Source: Dechloromonas denitrificans
Lineage (GTDB): Bacteria; Pseudomonadota; Gammaproteobacteria; Burkholderiales; Rhodocyclaceae
Assembly (NCBI RefSeq): GCF_020510685.1
Contig: NZ_CP075185.1
Location: 434,001-498,000, forward strand
Direction of reading: 5' to 3'
Length of the DNA stretch: 64,000 bases
In this document: positions 18,588 through 27,718 of the stretch, piece by piece
Layout of the letters: the number at the start of each line of letters is the position of its first letter
How positions within the stretch are numbered: the first letter of the stretch is position 1
Notes under the pieces: model-generated
What the model saw: only the letters and a program-made list of their open reading frames with translations
What the model was told of the DNA's origin: nothing
The model's database searches: none
Translations under genes and position numbers: made by a program

Positions 18588-19514
18588 CTAAGGCGCCTGC
18601 CGCATCAGGGCAATGTCCTTGAGCGGCGGCGCGCCGAAGATCCGGCGGTATTCGCGGCTGAACTGCGAGGGGCTTTCGTAGCCGACCCGGTGGCTGGCCG
18701 AGGCGGCGTCCAGTTGCTCGATCAGCATCAGGCGCCGGGCCTCCTGCAGGCGCAGGGTCTTCTGGTATTGCAGCGGGCTCATCGTCGTCAGCTCCTTGAA
18801 ATGGTGGTGCAGCGACGACTTGCTCATGCTGACCGCGCCGGCCAGTTCGTCGATGGCCATCGGCTGGGCGTAGCGCTGCTTGATCCACTGGATGGCGCGC
18901 GATATCTGATAACTCTGGCTGCCCTTGATTGCCACGTCGCGCAGGCGGCCGCCCAGTTCACCGGTCAGCAGGTGATAGAGCAGTTCCTGCTCGATCAGCG
19001 GAGCAAGCACCGGAATGGCGGCCGGCGTGGCGAGCAGGCGGGTCAGGCGGAGCACGGCATCGAGAATCTCGGCGGTCAGGTCGGCGATCGCCAGACCGCG
19101 CGCCAGGCTGGCGGGGGATGCCGGCGCGGCGGCCAGCTTGCTGATCAGTTCGCCGACCCGGCGGGCGTCGAGATCGAGCGCCAGGCCGAGATAGGGGGCG
19201 GCGGGCGAGGCCTTGGTGATCTGGGCGAGCAGCGGCAGGTCGACCGAGGTGATCAGGTAGCGTTGCGGGTGGTAATCGTAGGCCTGGTCGGCCAGCACCA
19301 CCCGCTTTTCGCCCTGGACGAGCAGGCCGAAAGCCGACTTGACCACGGCACAGGCCGGCGTGCTCGGCGAGCTCTGGCGGAAGAAGGTCAGGCCGGGAAT
19401 CGGCGTCGGATGACTGCCGTCGGCGCCGCAATATCGATCAATGATCGCCGCCAGTTCGCCGCGCTGGCTGGCGAAGTCCACTGCCTGACGGGATGCCGAA
19501 CTAATCGTGTTCAT
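18588..19514 (-). CDS. AraC-family regulator divergent from the molybdenum hydroxylase
   Basis: A 308-aa transcription factor. The N-terminal half (residues about 25-190) fits the AraC_N cupin-type domain (GLLVQGEKRVVL, YLITSVDLPLLAQI), and the C-terminal 100 residues hold two helix-turn-helix motifs (AVSMSKSSLHHHFKELTTMS and YESPSQFSREYRRIFG). It is divergent from iorAB across 205 bases with no other feature that I could identify, and is probably the activator of that cluster. Confidence 0.9.
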   Translation of the reverse strand: MNTISSASRQAVDFASQRGELAAIIDRYCGADGSHPTPIPGLTFFRQSSPSTPACAVVKSAFGLLVQGEKRVVLADQAYDYHPQRYLITSVDLPLLAQITKASPAAPYLGLALDLDARRVGELISKLAAAPASPASLARGLAIADLTAEILDAVLRLTRLLATPAAIPVLAPLIEQELLYHLLTGELGGRLRDVAIKGSQSYQISRAIQWIKQRYAQPMAIDELAGAVSMSKSSLHHHFKELTTMSPLQYQKTLRLQEARRLMLIEQLDAASASHRVGYESPSQFSREYRRIFGAPPLKDIALMRQAP

Positions 19515-19719
19515 TCTGGTCCGATCTGAAATTCCAATGCTGTCGAGATTAACGGAATCGCCGGATGGCGACGAGTGGCGAAGGCCGGCGGTGCACGATT
19601 AGGCAAGAAACTCGCAGGAAGTTGCTAACGATCGTCGGCCGCCGTCATCCACACTCGCTCATCGACCGCTGGCGGCACAGACCGCCAGCCACCCCAACCC
19701 GATCAACGGAGCCTGCCAA

Positions 19720-20178
19720 ATGATTACCCTCAATGTGAATGGCCAGCCGCATCAAGTCGATGTGGCGCCCGATACGCCCCTGCTCTGGGTGCTGCGCGAT
19801 ACCCTGCAGATGACGGGAACCAAATACGGCTGCGGCCAGGCGCTGTGCGGCGCCTGCACCGTGCATCTCGACGGCGCGCCGGCCCGCGCCTGTACGCTGC
19901 CGGTCTCGGCGGTGGTCGGGCGCAAGATCACCACCATCGAGGCGGTCGACCGCCAGCGGGTCGGCAAGGCGGTGCAGGACGCCTGGCGCAAGCTGGATGT
20001 CGTGCAGTGCGGCTACTGCCAGTCCGGCCAGATCATGAGCGCCGTCGCGCTGCTCAGCGAAAAGCGCAAGCCGACCGATGCCGACATCGACAAGGCGATG
20101 GCCGGCAACCTCTGCCGCTGCGCCACCTACGTGCGCGTCCGCGCCGCCATCCACGAAGCCGCCAAGGCGCTGGCCTGA
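19720..20178 (+). CDS. Molybdenum hydroxylase [2Fe-2S] subunit (IorA-like)
   Basis: A 152-aa small subunit that passes electrons from the molybdenum site. The plant-type [2Fe-2S] cluster is in [15 protein letters not shown] (residues about 40-60) and the second cluster in CGYCQSGQI and [11 protein letters not shown]. The length and the absence of a FAD subunit gene match isoquinoline 1-oxidoreductase-type two-subunit enzymes, where electrons go to a cytochrome or quinone rather than NAD. The large-subunit gene starts 11 bases after its stop. Confidence 0.93.
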   Translation: MITLNVNGQPHQVDVAPDTPLLWVLRDTLQMTGTKYGCGQALCGACTVHLDGAPARACTLPVSAVVGRKITTIEAVDRQRVGKAVQDAWRKLDVVQCGYCQSGQIMSAVALLSEKRKPTDADIDKAMAGNLCRCATYVRVRAAIHEAAKALA

Positions 20179-20188
20179 GGAGATCGCC

Positions 20189-22369
20189 ATGTCCGACATC
20201 CATATTGAAAACCTCAGCCGCCGCCGTTTCCTGCAAGGGAGCGCCGGCCTGACCCTCGGCTTCTGCCTGCCGTCTATCGCCGCGGCGGCCGGCCCGGCAG
20301 CCGCTGCCAGCTTCGAGCCGAACGCCTTCCTGCGCATCGGGGCCGACAACAGCGTTACCGTCATCTCCAAGCATCTCGAGATGGGGCAGGGCACCTACAC
20401 CGGCCTGGCGACCATCCTCGCCGACGAGCTCGATGCCGATTGGCAACAGGTCCGCGTCGAAGGCGCGCCGGCCGATGCCAAGCGCTACAACAACGTCTTC
20501 TGGGGGCCGGCGCAGGGCACCGGCGGCAGCACGGCGATGGCCAATTCCTGGGAACAGATGCGCCAGGCCGGCGCCACCGGACGGGCCATGCTGGTTTCGG
20601 CCGCCGCCAAGCGCTGGCAGGTCGGCACCGCCGATATCGCCGTGCGCGACGGTGTGGTCAGCCATGCCGCCAGCGGCCGCCGGGCGAGCTTCGGCGAACT
20701 GGCGGCCGAGGCTGCCAACGAGGCCGTGCCGGGCGCGGTCAAGCTGAAAGACCCGAAGGATTTCCGCCTGATCGGCAAGCAGGCCAAGCGCAAGGACAGC
20801 GCCGCCAAGACCGACGGCAGCGCGCAATTCACCCAGGACGTCTTCCTGCCCGGCATGCTGGTCGCCGTCGTCGCCCATCCGCCGCTGTTCGGGGCCCGGG
20901 TCAAATCCTTCGATGCCAGCCAGGCCAAGGCGATCAAGGGCGTGGTCGAGGTCGTGCAGATCCCGCAGGGGGTGGCAGTGCTCGCCGCCGATACCTGGAG
21001 CGCCAAGAAAGGCCGCGATGCGCTGACGGTGATCTGGGACGACAGCGCCGCCTTCAAGCTGGGCAGCGACGAAATCCTGGCCCGTTACAAGGAGCTGGCC
21101 AAGACGCCGGGGCTGGTCGCCAAGCAGACTGGCGACACCAGCCAGGCCTTCGCCGGGGCAGCCAAGGTGGTCAGCGCGGCCTTCGATTTTCCCTACCTGG
21201 CGCATGCCGCGATGGAGCCGTTGAACTGCGTCGTCCGCCTCAATGCTGACGGTTGCGAAGTGTGGAACGGCGAGCAGTTCCAGACCGTCGACCAGGGCCG
21301 GGTGGCGCAGGTGTTCGGCCTCCAGCCGGCGCAGGTCAAGCTGAACATGCTGTACGCCGGCGGCAGCTTCGGGCGGCGGGCCTGTACCCAGTCCGACTAC
21401 GTGCTGGAAGCGGCGCACATCGTCAAGGCGATCGATGGCCGGGCGCCGGTCAAGCTGGTCTGGCTGCGCGAAGACGACATGCGCGGCGGCTACTACCGGC
21501 CGCTCTTTCATCACGCGCTGCAGGCGGCGCTCGACGCCAACGGCAAGCTGGTCGGCTGGACGCACCGGCTGGTCGGGCAGTCGATCCTGACCGGCTCGCC
21601 GTTCGAGCAAATGATGGTCAAGGACGGCATCGATCATGTTTCGGTCGAGGGCGCTTCGAACCTGCCCTACGCCATTCCCAACCTGACCGTCGACCTGCAC
21701 ACCCCGAGCGATATCGGCGTGCCAGTGCTGTGGTGGCGCTCGGTCGGCTCGTCGCACACGGCCTACTCGACCGAGGTCTTCCTCGACGAAGTCGCGGCGG
21801 CGATGGGCAAGGACCCGCTGGCCCTGCGCCTCGACCTGCTCGGTGAGCATCCGCGCCACGCCGGCGTACTCAAGCTGGCCGCCGCCAAGGCCGGCTGGGG
21901 CAAGCCGCTCAAGGCGACGGCCGGGGTCCGGCGCGGGCGCGGCATCGCGGTGCATGAATCCTTCAATTCCTACGTCGCCCAGGTCGCCGAGGTGAGCGTC
22001 CGGAAAGACGGTTCGGTCAAGGTCGACCGCGTCGTCTGCGCGGTCGATTGCGGCACGGCGATCAATCCCGACAACATCCGTTCGCAGGTCGAAGGCGCCG
22101 TCGGCTTCGCGTTGAGCGCGGCGCTGAGCGGGGAAATCACGCTCAAGGCCGGGCGCGTCGAGCAGGGCAATTTCGACGGCTACCCGCTGCTGCGCATCGG
22201 CGAAATGCCGGTGGTCGAGGTGCATATCGTGCCGTCCACCGCCGCCCCAACCGGCATCGGCGAACCGGGTGTGCCGCCGCTGGCGCCTGCCGTGGCCAAC
22301 GCCATTGCGGCGGCGACCGGCAAGCACCTGCATCGGATGCCGTTCAATCCGGCGGAACTGGTGGCCTGA
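20189..22369 (+). CDS. Molybdenum hydroxylase catalytic subunit (IorB-like, aldehyde/N-heterocycle oxidoreductase)
   Basis: A 726-aa molybdopterin-cytosine-dinucleotide-binding subunit of the xanthine dehydrogenase superfamily. A twin-arginine signal ([16 protein letters not shown], residues about 10-26) indicates export in folded form with its partner. Co-factor-loop motifs include [18 protein letters not shown] and [16 protein letters not shown], plus GGSFGRRA; the C-terminal [19 protein letters not shown] carries the conserved glutamate used in hydroxylation. The start at 20189 has GAGGAG upstream. The substrate could be an aldehyde or a nitrogen heterocycle. Confidence 0.9.
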   Translation: MSDIHIENLSRRRFLQGSAGLTLGFCLPSIAAAAGPAAAASFEPNAFLRIGADNSVTVISKHLEMGQGTYTGLATILADELDADWQQVRVEGAPADAKRYNNVFWGPAQGTGGSTAMANSWEQMRQAGATGRAMLVSAAAKRWQVGTADIAVRDGVVSHAASGRRASFGELAAEAANEAVPGAVKLKDPKDFRLIGKQAKRKDSAAKTDGSAQFTQDVFLPGMLVAVVAHPPLFGARVKSFDASQAKAIKGVVEVVQIPQGVAVLAADTWSAKKGRDALTVIWDDSAAFKLGSDEILARYKELAKTPGLVAKQTGDTSQAFAGAAKVVSAAFDFPYLAHAAMEPLNCVVRLNADGCEVWNGEQFQTVDQGRVAQVFGLQPAQVKLNMLYAGGSFGRRACTQSDYVLEAAHIVKAIDGRAPVKLVWLREDDMRGGYYRPLFHHALQAALDANGKLVGWTHRLVGQSILTGSPFEQMMVKDGIDHVSVEGASNLPYAIPNLTVDLHTPSDIGVPVLWWRSVGSSHTAYSTEVFLDEVAAAMGKDPLALRLDLLGEHPRHAGVLKLAAAKAGWGKPLKATAGVRRGRGIAVHESFNSYVAQVAEVSVRKDGSVKVDRVVCAVDCGTAINPDNIRSQVEGAVGFALSAALSGEITLKAGRVEQGNFDGYPLLRIGEMPVVEVHIVPSTAAPTGIGEPGVPPLAPAVANAIAAATGKHLHRMPFNPAELVA

Positions 22370-22370
22370 G

Positions 22371-23375
22371 ATGGACAGCCAGGACACTCAGGTCCTCGCC
22401 GCCGCCCGCCGCTGGGCGGCGGCCGGCCACCGTTTCACGCTGGTCACCGTGGCCCGCACCTGGGGTTCCGCGCCGCGCCCGCCCGGCGCCTGGATGGCGC
22501 TGCGTGACGACGGGCAAGTGCAGGGTTCGGTTTCCGGCGGCTGCATCGAGACCGACCTGATCGACCGCCTGCTGGCCGGCGATTTCACCGCCTCGGCACC
22601 CTTCGTCGTGAGCTATGGGGTGACCCAGGAAGAAGCCCGCCGCTACGGTCTGCCCTGCGGCGGCCGCATGGAACTGCTGATCGAACCGGCGCCGGATCTG
22701 GCGTCGCTGCATCTGCTCGGCGAGCGCCTCGCGGCCGGCCAGCTGGTCCGCCGCAGCGTCGTCGTCGGCCAGTCGGGGGCGAGCATCGGCGCCGGCTCGG
22801 CCGGCGATGCCCTGGGCTGGGATGGCCGGACGCTGACCACGCTGCACGGCCCGGCCTGGCGCCTGCTGATCGTCGGCGCCGGGCAGATTTCGAGCTATCT
22901 GGCGCAGATGGCGCAGGCCCTCGATTACCACGTCTACATCTGCGATCCGCGCAGCGAATATGCCGCCGAATGGAATGTCCCAGGCACCACCCTGGTGCCG
23001 GGCATGCCGGACGATGCGGTGATCGCCCTGGGCCTTGATCCGCACAGCGCCGTGGTGGCGCTGACCCACGATCCCAAGCTCGACGACATGGTCCTGCTCG
23101 AAGCGCTGAAGTCGCCGGCCTTCTACGTTGGCGCGCTGGGTTCGCGGATCAACAACGAGCGGCGGCGCGAGCGCTTGCTGCAATATTTCGACCTGTCGCG
23201 GGCCGAAGTCGATCGCCTGCATGGCCCGGTCGGTCTGCCGATCGGCAGCCGGACGCCACCGGAAATCGCCGTCTCGATTCTGGCCGAGATGACCGCCGTC
23301 AAGAACGGCGTCCGGCCAGCCGACGGCTTGCTCGCCGCGCGAGCCCCGGCGACGGTCGGCTGCGGCGTCGGCTGA
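22371..23375 (+). CDS. XdhC/CoxI-family molybdenum hydroxylase maturation protein
   Basis: A 334-aa protein that binds and sulfurates the molybdenum cofactor before insertion into the hydroxylase. It has the N-terminal XdhC_CoxI domain (TWGSAPRPPGAWMAL, VSGGCIETDLI, LPCGGRMELL) and a C-terminal Rossmann domain (LLIVGAGQISSYLAQMAQAL; VGALGSR near the end). It starts one base after the catalytic-subunit stop, so it is in the same operon. Confidence 0.93.
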   Translation: MDSQDTQVLAAARRWAAAGHRFTLVTVARTWGSAPRPPGAWMALRDDGQVQGSVSGGCIETDLIDRLLAGDFTASAPFVVSYGVTQEEARRYGLPCGGRMELLIEPAPDLASLHLLGERLAAGQLVRRSVVVGQSGASIGAGSAGDALGWDGRTLTTLHGPAWRLLIVGAGQISSYLAQMAQALDYHVYICDPRSEYAAEWNVPGTTLVPGMPDDAVIALGLDPHSAVVALTHDPKLDDMVLLEALKSPAFYVGALGSRINNERRRERLLQYFDLSRAEVDRLHGPVGLPIGSRTPPEIAVSILAEMTAVKNGVRPADGLLAARAPATVGCGVG

Positions 23376-23378
23376 ATC

Positions 23379-23948
23379 GTGCCCGGCGCGATCGTCGGCA
23401 TCCTGCTCGCCGCCGGGCGGGGCAGCCGCTTCGGGAGCGACAAGCTGCGCCATCCGCTGGCCGACGGAACGCCGCTGGCGGTGGCGGCAGCGCGCCATTT
23501 CTACCCGGCCTGCGAGCGCCGGCTGGCCGTCCTGCATCCGGGCAGCGAGGCGCTGGCCAGCCTGCTCGCCGCCGAAGGATATGAAACGGTGATTTGCCCG
23601 GATGCCGATGCCGGTATGGGCCACAGCCTGGCCGCCGGCGTCCGGGCCAGTACCGAAGCGGCCGCTTGGCTGGTCGCCCTGGCCGACATGCCTTTCATCC
23701 TGCCAAGCAGCCATCAAGCCGTCGCCGCCCGCCTGCGCGCCGGCGCCAGCCTGGCGGCCAGCGAATTTAACGGCCGGCGCGGCCACCCAGTCGGCTTTGC
23801 CCGGGAGTGGCTGGCTCAACTATCGACGCTGACCGGCGACCAGGGCGGAAAAACGATCCTGCAAGCCCATCGCGACAGACTGCAACTTTGCCCGGTGGCC
23901 GATCCCGGCGTGCTCCGCGATATCGACCGGCCTGACGATCTGGAATAG
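23379..23948 (+). CDS. Molybdenum cofactor cytidylyltransferase (MocA-like)
   Basis: A 189-aa nucleotidyltransferase, likely attaching CMP to molybdopterin to give the dinucleotide needed by XdhC-dependent hydroxylases. The NTP-binding motif ILLAAGRGSRFGSDKL is at the N-terminus, LADMPF supplies the metal-binding aspartate, and RGHPVGF is typical of MocA/MobA-like enzymes. The start is GTG three bases after the xdhC-like stop. The following 302 bases (23949-24250) hold no gene; the only structure seen there is two inverted repeats. Confidence 0.88.
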   Translation: MPGAIVGILLAAGRGSRFGSDKLRHPLADGTPLAVAAARHFYPACERRLAVLHPGSEALASLLAAEGYETVICPDADAGMGHSLAAGVRASTEAAAWLVALADMPFILPSSHQAVAARLRAGASLAASEFNGRRGHPVGFAREWLAQLSTLTGDQGGKTILQAHRDRLQLCPVADPGVLRDIDRPDDLE

Positions 23949-24053
23949 GTCGGACTGGATCTGTTTGCCCGGTGCAAATCGGCGGCGGTGATGCCCTTTG
24001 TCTTATTCGGCGGGCTCGTATTCGGGCGCGGCTATCCCGCTTAGATGTGCGCG

Positions 24054-24153
24054 GCCAACCTGTGCGTTGGCTCGCGAGATACGGTGGAGTAGCTACTTTC
24101 AGCTTCCGCGAATGGGTGCTGTGCAGCCCTAAGCTGCCGTAGTCGGCTTAGGG
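24054..24153. repeat. Two inverted repeats in a gene-free stretch
   Basis: GCCAAC / GTTGGC (24054-24059 and 24066-24071), flanked by partly matching CGCG on both sides, and CCCTAAGC / GCTTAGGG (24127-24134 and 24146-24153). They lie at the boundary between the high-GC molybdenum cluster and the lower-GC patch that follows. They may be transcription terminators, remnants of an insertion or REP-like sequence. Confidence 0.35.
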
Positions 24154-24251
24154 AAGCGGTCAATCAGAATGTTTAAGGTACTCGGCAGCCAGAGCGTGAA
24201 GCGCGGAGGGGACAGGCTCGCGCGGCTTGCAGGCGGCCCGGTTGACCGAGT

Positions 24252-24686
24252 TTAGCCCGCTGCTGGGAATAGCGAGAGGAATTCATTCCAGTCCTCACGG
24301 TAATGAAAAACCTTGATTCCGAGTAGTTGCTCAAGCGTCCGCTTGTGAGTACAGATGTCTCCTTTGTCGCTGGTAAGAAAGACTTGGCACCCCTCCATAT
24401 AGGCTGAATCAAGGTGCTTTGCATCGACTCTATTGCCCTTCCCAATGAGGGACTGGATTGCCGGCCAGTGATCGGATTGTTTTCCCATATCGTTCCATGT
24501 GAGGCCTTCAAGCTCATTGCACGTGTATTTCGTTTCGCTCCAGGTTGGACGAGAAGGCAATGCTCTATGCCTGATCTTCCGGTTCTTGTTCTCATACTTG
24601 AATTGATACACGCGAATTGCCCCATTTCGTTCCAGCTCTGACAACTCGGAACGATACGCACCTGTATCGCAGTAGACGCTTAGCAT
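24252..24686 (-). CDS. PIN-like domain protein
   Basis: A 144-aa protein with a PIN-nuclease-like outline: an N-terminal aspartate after a beta-strand (MLSVYCDTGAY, D7), DAKHLDSAYMEGC in the middle and FLTSDKGDICTHKRTLEQLL towards the end, the usual distribution of acidic residues that bind Mg2+. No antitoxin gene is adjacent, so it is not a standard type II toxin-antitoxin pair. Base composition is clearly lower in GC than in the neighbouring operons, which suggests recent transfer. Confidence 0.55.
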   Translation of the reverse strand: MLSVYCDTGAYRSELSELERNGAIRVYQFKYENKNRKIRHRALPSRPTWSETKYTCNELEGLTWNDMGKQSDHWPAIQSLIGKGNRVDAKHLDSAYMEGCQVFLTSDKGDICTHKRTLEQLLGIKVFHYREDWNEFLSLFPAAG

Positions 24687-24732
24687 GGTAGAGGGCGGGC
24701 TATCAGTTACTCAACGCAATAAATATAAAATG

Positions 24733-25251
24733 CTATTGAGGAGGGCATCTGAACCAACGCTTTTTGGAATCAATAGGAGTGTTTTTGTTCCAGCACCATC
24801 CGTGCACGCGCAAATATTTGACTGCCGACTCGCGATTATCGCAAGCTGCTTCGGTATCCTGTTCGGCAGTCTGACAAATCTTGTTTGATTTCTCAATATT
24901 CGAAATGACGTCATCTGGACGGTACGCATCCGAAGTTCGTTGAACCATACGGGTTACATCATTGCCTTTTTGGTTTTCGATCCAAACGGTGATATCACCC
25001 CAAGAAGCATCTTGAATCCAACAGCCTTCTCCTCTGACCGCTACCGTCGCTGAGGGAAGCGATTCCGCAAAGACGTAAGACGCTTGACGCCAAGGGCATC
25101 CTGATATGCGTATGTTCGGCACGTATTTATAAAACGAATATTTCACCCCATCTGTAGTAATCGTTTCTTCCAACGTAAATTTAATTGCGTAAGCAGAGAA
25201 TGGAAATGTCAGCAAAGCTGCTATCACTAAAATTGAAAATCGCGTTTTCAC
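24733..25251 (-). CDS. Exported cysteine-containing hypothetical protein
   Basis: A 172-aa protein starting at GTG with AGGAG five bases upstream. The signal peptide (residues 1-22, ending FPFSAYA) predicts a periplasmic location. The mature part has seven cysteines (for example ISGCPWRQASY, GEGCWIQDASW, WCWNK and RCPPQ at the C-terminus), suggesting disulfides. I do not recognise the family. AT-rich relative to the window. Confidence 0.6.
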   Translation of the reverse strand: MKTRFSILVIAALLTFPFSAYAIKFTLEETITTDGVKYSFYKYVPNIRISGCPWRQASYVFAESLPSATVAVRGEGCWIQDASWGDITVWIENQKGNDVTRMVQRTSDAYRPDDVISNIEKSNKICQTAEQDTEAACDNRESAVKYLRVHGWCWNKNTPIDSKKRWFRCPPQ

Positions 25252-25462
25252 ATAAGCTCCTAGCTGTGCTTAGAATAAATATTCGTCTGATTCGAATGTT
25301 GATAGCATAACCGAATACGCATCAGCTGCGAATGTCTGCATTGAAGGAAAGATGTCAATGGCCGCTTCTAGCTGCAACTCGCCAGGTGCGCGATATTGGC
25401 GGCGAGATGGTTTTTCCGAAACCCATAGCTAACCCCAGCCTTAAAATATTTTGGAACCAGAT

Positions 25463-25939
25463 TTATTTTTTCCACTTCGCCCATGGATCTGGATCGTGAC
25501 TAACAGAGGCTCTTGCATTATTCGATACACGCTTGTCGGTTTTGAAGCGGTGGTCTGTATCTTGGTCTCGCAGAGCCGCTTTTTTGGCGCGTTTTTCGCG
25601 CAACCGCTCGGCGTCTTCCAGACTCAATTCAGCCGGCTTGCCCGGCGTTTGACCCGGTGGGATAATGCGATCTCTGGGCGGCAATTCAAATTGTTCGTCA
25701 GATGCTCGAGGCAAGCTCTTGAATTGATATAAATAAAATGCTTCGACTTTTTCGCGTGCCCAATCCGTCTTCTTAAGGAATTTGACACTGGAATCAATGC
25801 TCGAGTTTTTATTAAAACAATTGATATTTAAATAGGCGAATAGAATTTCAAAGCCGTAGTGGTCGACTATTTCGGTTATCAATTGTTTTAAAGCAATGCC
25901 GTGCAGAGGATTATTGTTGTAATTTATATCGGTTTCCAT
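25463..25939 (-). CDS. VF530-family DNA-binding protein (DUF2132)
   Basis: A 158-aa protein. Residues about 9-72 match the VF530 fold: [20 protein letters not shown], then [20 protein letters not shown] and [13 protein letters not shown]. The structurally characterised relative binds DNA. Residues 75-158 form a basic, low-complexity tail ([15 protein letters not shown]) longer than the core domain needs. ATG at 25939 is preferred to a TTG four codons upstream. The gene lies in the lower-GC patch. Confidence 0.85.
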   Translation of the reverse strand: METDINYNNNPLHGIALKQLITEIVDHYGFEILFAYLNINCFNKNSSIDSSVKFLKKTDWAREKVEAFYLYQFKSLPRASDEQFELPPRDRIIPPGQTPGKPAELSLEDAERLREKRAKKAALRDQDTDHRFKTDKRVSNNARASVSHDPDPWAKWKK

Positions 25940-26181
25940 GGAAATTCTCAAACAAGTGGCGGATTATCAATTATACCCGTCGCGGCATGGCGCATGCAGC
26001 AACGGTTATTGAACGATTATTATTGAATTGGACTGGCATATTGCAAATCCATCGATGGGCTAATTGAAATGAATGTGGAGATGGCTACCTTCTGCCTGAT
26101 GCCAAATGGCATCAGGATTTAAAGGCAGATGCCCCCGTGGTCATTCGAAAAGCCCATCAAAATGCGTCTGTCGCCAAACCT

Positions 26182-27087
26182 TCAGGGGTTGGCGTCCGTG
26201 GCGTCCTCGGCATCCCCGAGGCGGGCATTCAGTGTCGGGTTTTGCAGCCAGTTGGATATGTCGTAGGCAATTTCGTAGCTCAGGCGATCCGATATGCCGC
26301 ATCCGGTCCAGGCACGAAACGACTTTCGCACGGCAATGAAACTGCCGATTTCATGATCGTTGTCGACCAGCGAGCCGGTTACCGTCAGCCACTTGAAGCC
26401 TGAGTACAGCCCGCCGCCGAGCAGGCGGGAGTTCACAATCGTCAACAGCAGTTTCTTGCCGCCGGCAGTGCCGATATCGTCGGTCACCTGATAGACGTTT
26501 CCGAAGGTCATCCCGGTCAGGTAGTTTGGCAGTTCGGTGTTCCACGGGCAGGATTTCTTGATCTCCTGATCGATAGTGTCGTCCCGCAGCGTGTTGATCG
26601 TTTCGGCGATCTTGATGCCCGGCTTCGGCTCTTCCAGCCAGCCGGCAATGCTGTCCCCCAGGCCTTCGCCAAGGCGAATGGCTTGCTTGCACTTGTGCAG
26701 ATTGCCGGAATACCGGTCGTCGCGAAAACCGAAGTCGCCGAGGGGTTTGCCGTTTTCGTCGAGCAGCGTTCCCGTTACCTCGATCCAGCTTGGCGCCGCC
26801 TTTTCGCCGGTGCCGACGGTCGGGCCGAGTCGCCCGGTCAGTATCAGTTTTTGGCCCTGGGCTTCCATCGGTTTGGGCGTGATGACCACCCGGTTGCCGC
26901 TGCTCTTGGCCAGATACTCGACAAGACGGGCGTCCCAAGGGCACTCCTGGCCGGGCGAGGTGCTCCCGTCGGCGGCCGGGGCGGCGTAGGGAATGGTCGA
27001 TGCGACGTAGATGCTTGGCGCCGGGCCGGCATTGGCGATTGAGGCGGAGAGCAGGAGTAGCGATAGGACGAATGTTTTCAGAAGCAT
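26182..27087 (-). CDS. Exported protein with two tandem copies of an unknown domain
   Basis: A 301-aa protein with a signal peptide (LLKTFVLSLLLLSASIANA). The mature part is an internal duplication: copy 1 (about residues 47-155) begins CPWDARLVEYLA and ends DSIAGWLEEP; copy 2 (about 179-285) begins CPWNTELPNYLT and ends YDISNWLQNP. Each copy carries a CPW start, a beta-rich middle (ILTGRL.. WIEVTGTL / LLTIVNSR.. WLTVTGSL) and a second cysteine near its end. Function is unknown. The 357 bases upstream (27088-27445) hold nothing I recognise. Confidence 0.65.
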   Translation of the reverse strand: MLLKTFVLSLLLLSASIANAGPAPSIYVASTIPYAAPAADGSTSPGQECPWDARLVEYLAKSSGNRVVITPKPMEAQGQKLILTGRLGPTVGTGEKAAPSWIEVTGTLLDENGKPLGDFGFRDDRYSGNLHKCKQAIRLGEGLGDSIAGWLEEPKPGIKIAETINTLRDDTIDQEIKKSCPWNTELPNYLTGMTFGNVYQVTDDIGTAGGKKLLLTIVNSRLLGGGLYSGFKWLTVTGSLVDNDHEIGSFIAVRKSFRAWTGCGISDRLSYEIAYDISNWLQNPTLNARLGDAEDATDANP

Positions 27088-27445
27088 GAGAAATGGATTG
27101 GTTATATGAAAGAGTTGCTGCGGTTTTTGGACGAAAGAGCGTTTGTCGTATGCGGAGCAGGCCCCGGCTCGATGCCGATCAGTCGGATCATGATCGGCAA
27201 TCGATGATGCCAAAGCGGGCGTCACCCGATTACGGCTTCGCAGTTTAGATTAAGACAGGTAAAGACCAATCGCATTACTGAATCTGGCCGGCATTTCGCG
27301 CTTCCCCGCGTGCTCGATCACCTGGATCGCTCCGCCGCACGGCAAGGCCTGGAAATCGAAACCCGCGAGCGGTCAATGATCGAATCCCCGGCAAAACGAA
27401 ATGACAGCTAGGGCGGAGGTGGCTGGCGGCTGCCTCCGCTTCCGG

Positions 27446-27676
27446 CTACAGCCAGCCTTCCACCTTGCTCCGTGTCGGCACGCCGCCGGCGTGCACCACC
27501 GTGCCATCGATCACCACGCCGGGTGTGGACATCACGCCATAGGCCATGATGGCCGGCAGATCCTCGATTTTTTCGAGGCTGATCGCGACGCCCTTTTCCC
27601 TGGCGACGGCTTCGACCAGGGCAATGGTGTTACGACAGTTGGCACAGCCGGTGCCAAGAACCTTGATGCTTTTCAT
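27446..27676 (-). CDS. Small thioredoxin-fold protein (TM0996/MTH895 type)
   Basis: A 76-aa redox-active or metal-binding protein with the active-site motif GTGCANC (CxxC) close to the N-terminus and cis-Pro context STPGVVIDG. This is the family of stand-alone mini-thioredoxins commonly encoded beside DUF318-type permeases, as here. ATG at 27676 is chosen because AAAGGAAG lies just upstream; an ATG five codons earlier is also possible. Confidence 0.85.
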   Translation of the reverse strand: MKSIKVLGTGCANCRNTIALVEAVAREKGVAISLEKIEDLPAIMAYGVMSTPGVVIDGTVVHAGGVPTRSKVEGWL

Positions 27677-27718
27677 GGTGCTTCCTTTCATTGAATTGGC
27701 GAGTGCGAAGGGCTTGCC

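Noticed and set aside
24173..24661. Alternative minus-strand frame over the PIN-like gene
   Set aside because: The 24252-24686 frame has a plausible PIN pattern and a clean ATG; the other frame does not resemble any protein.
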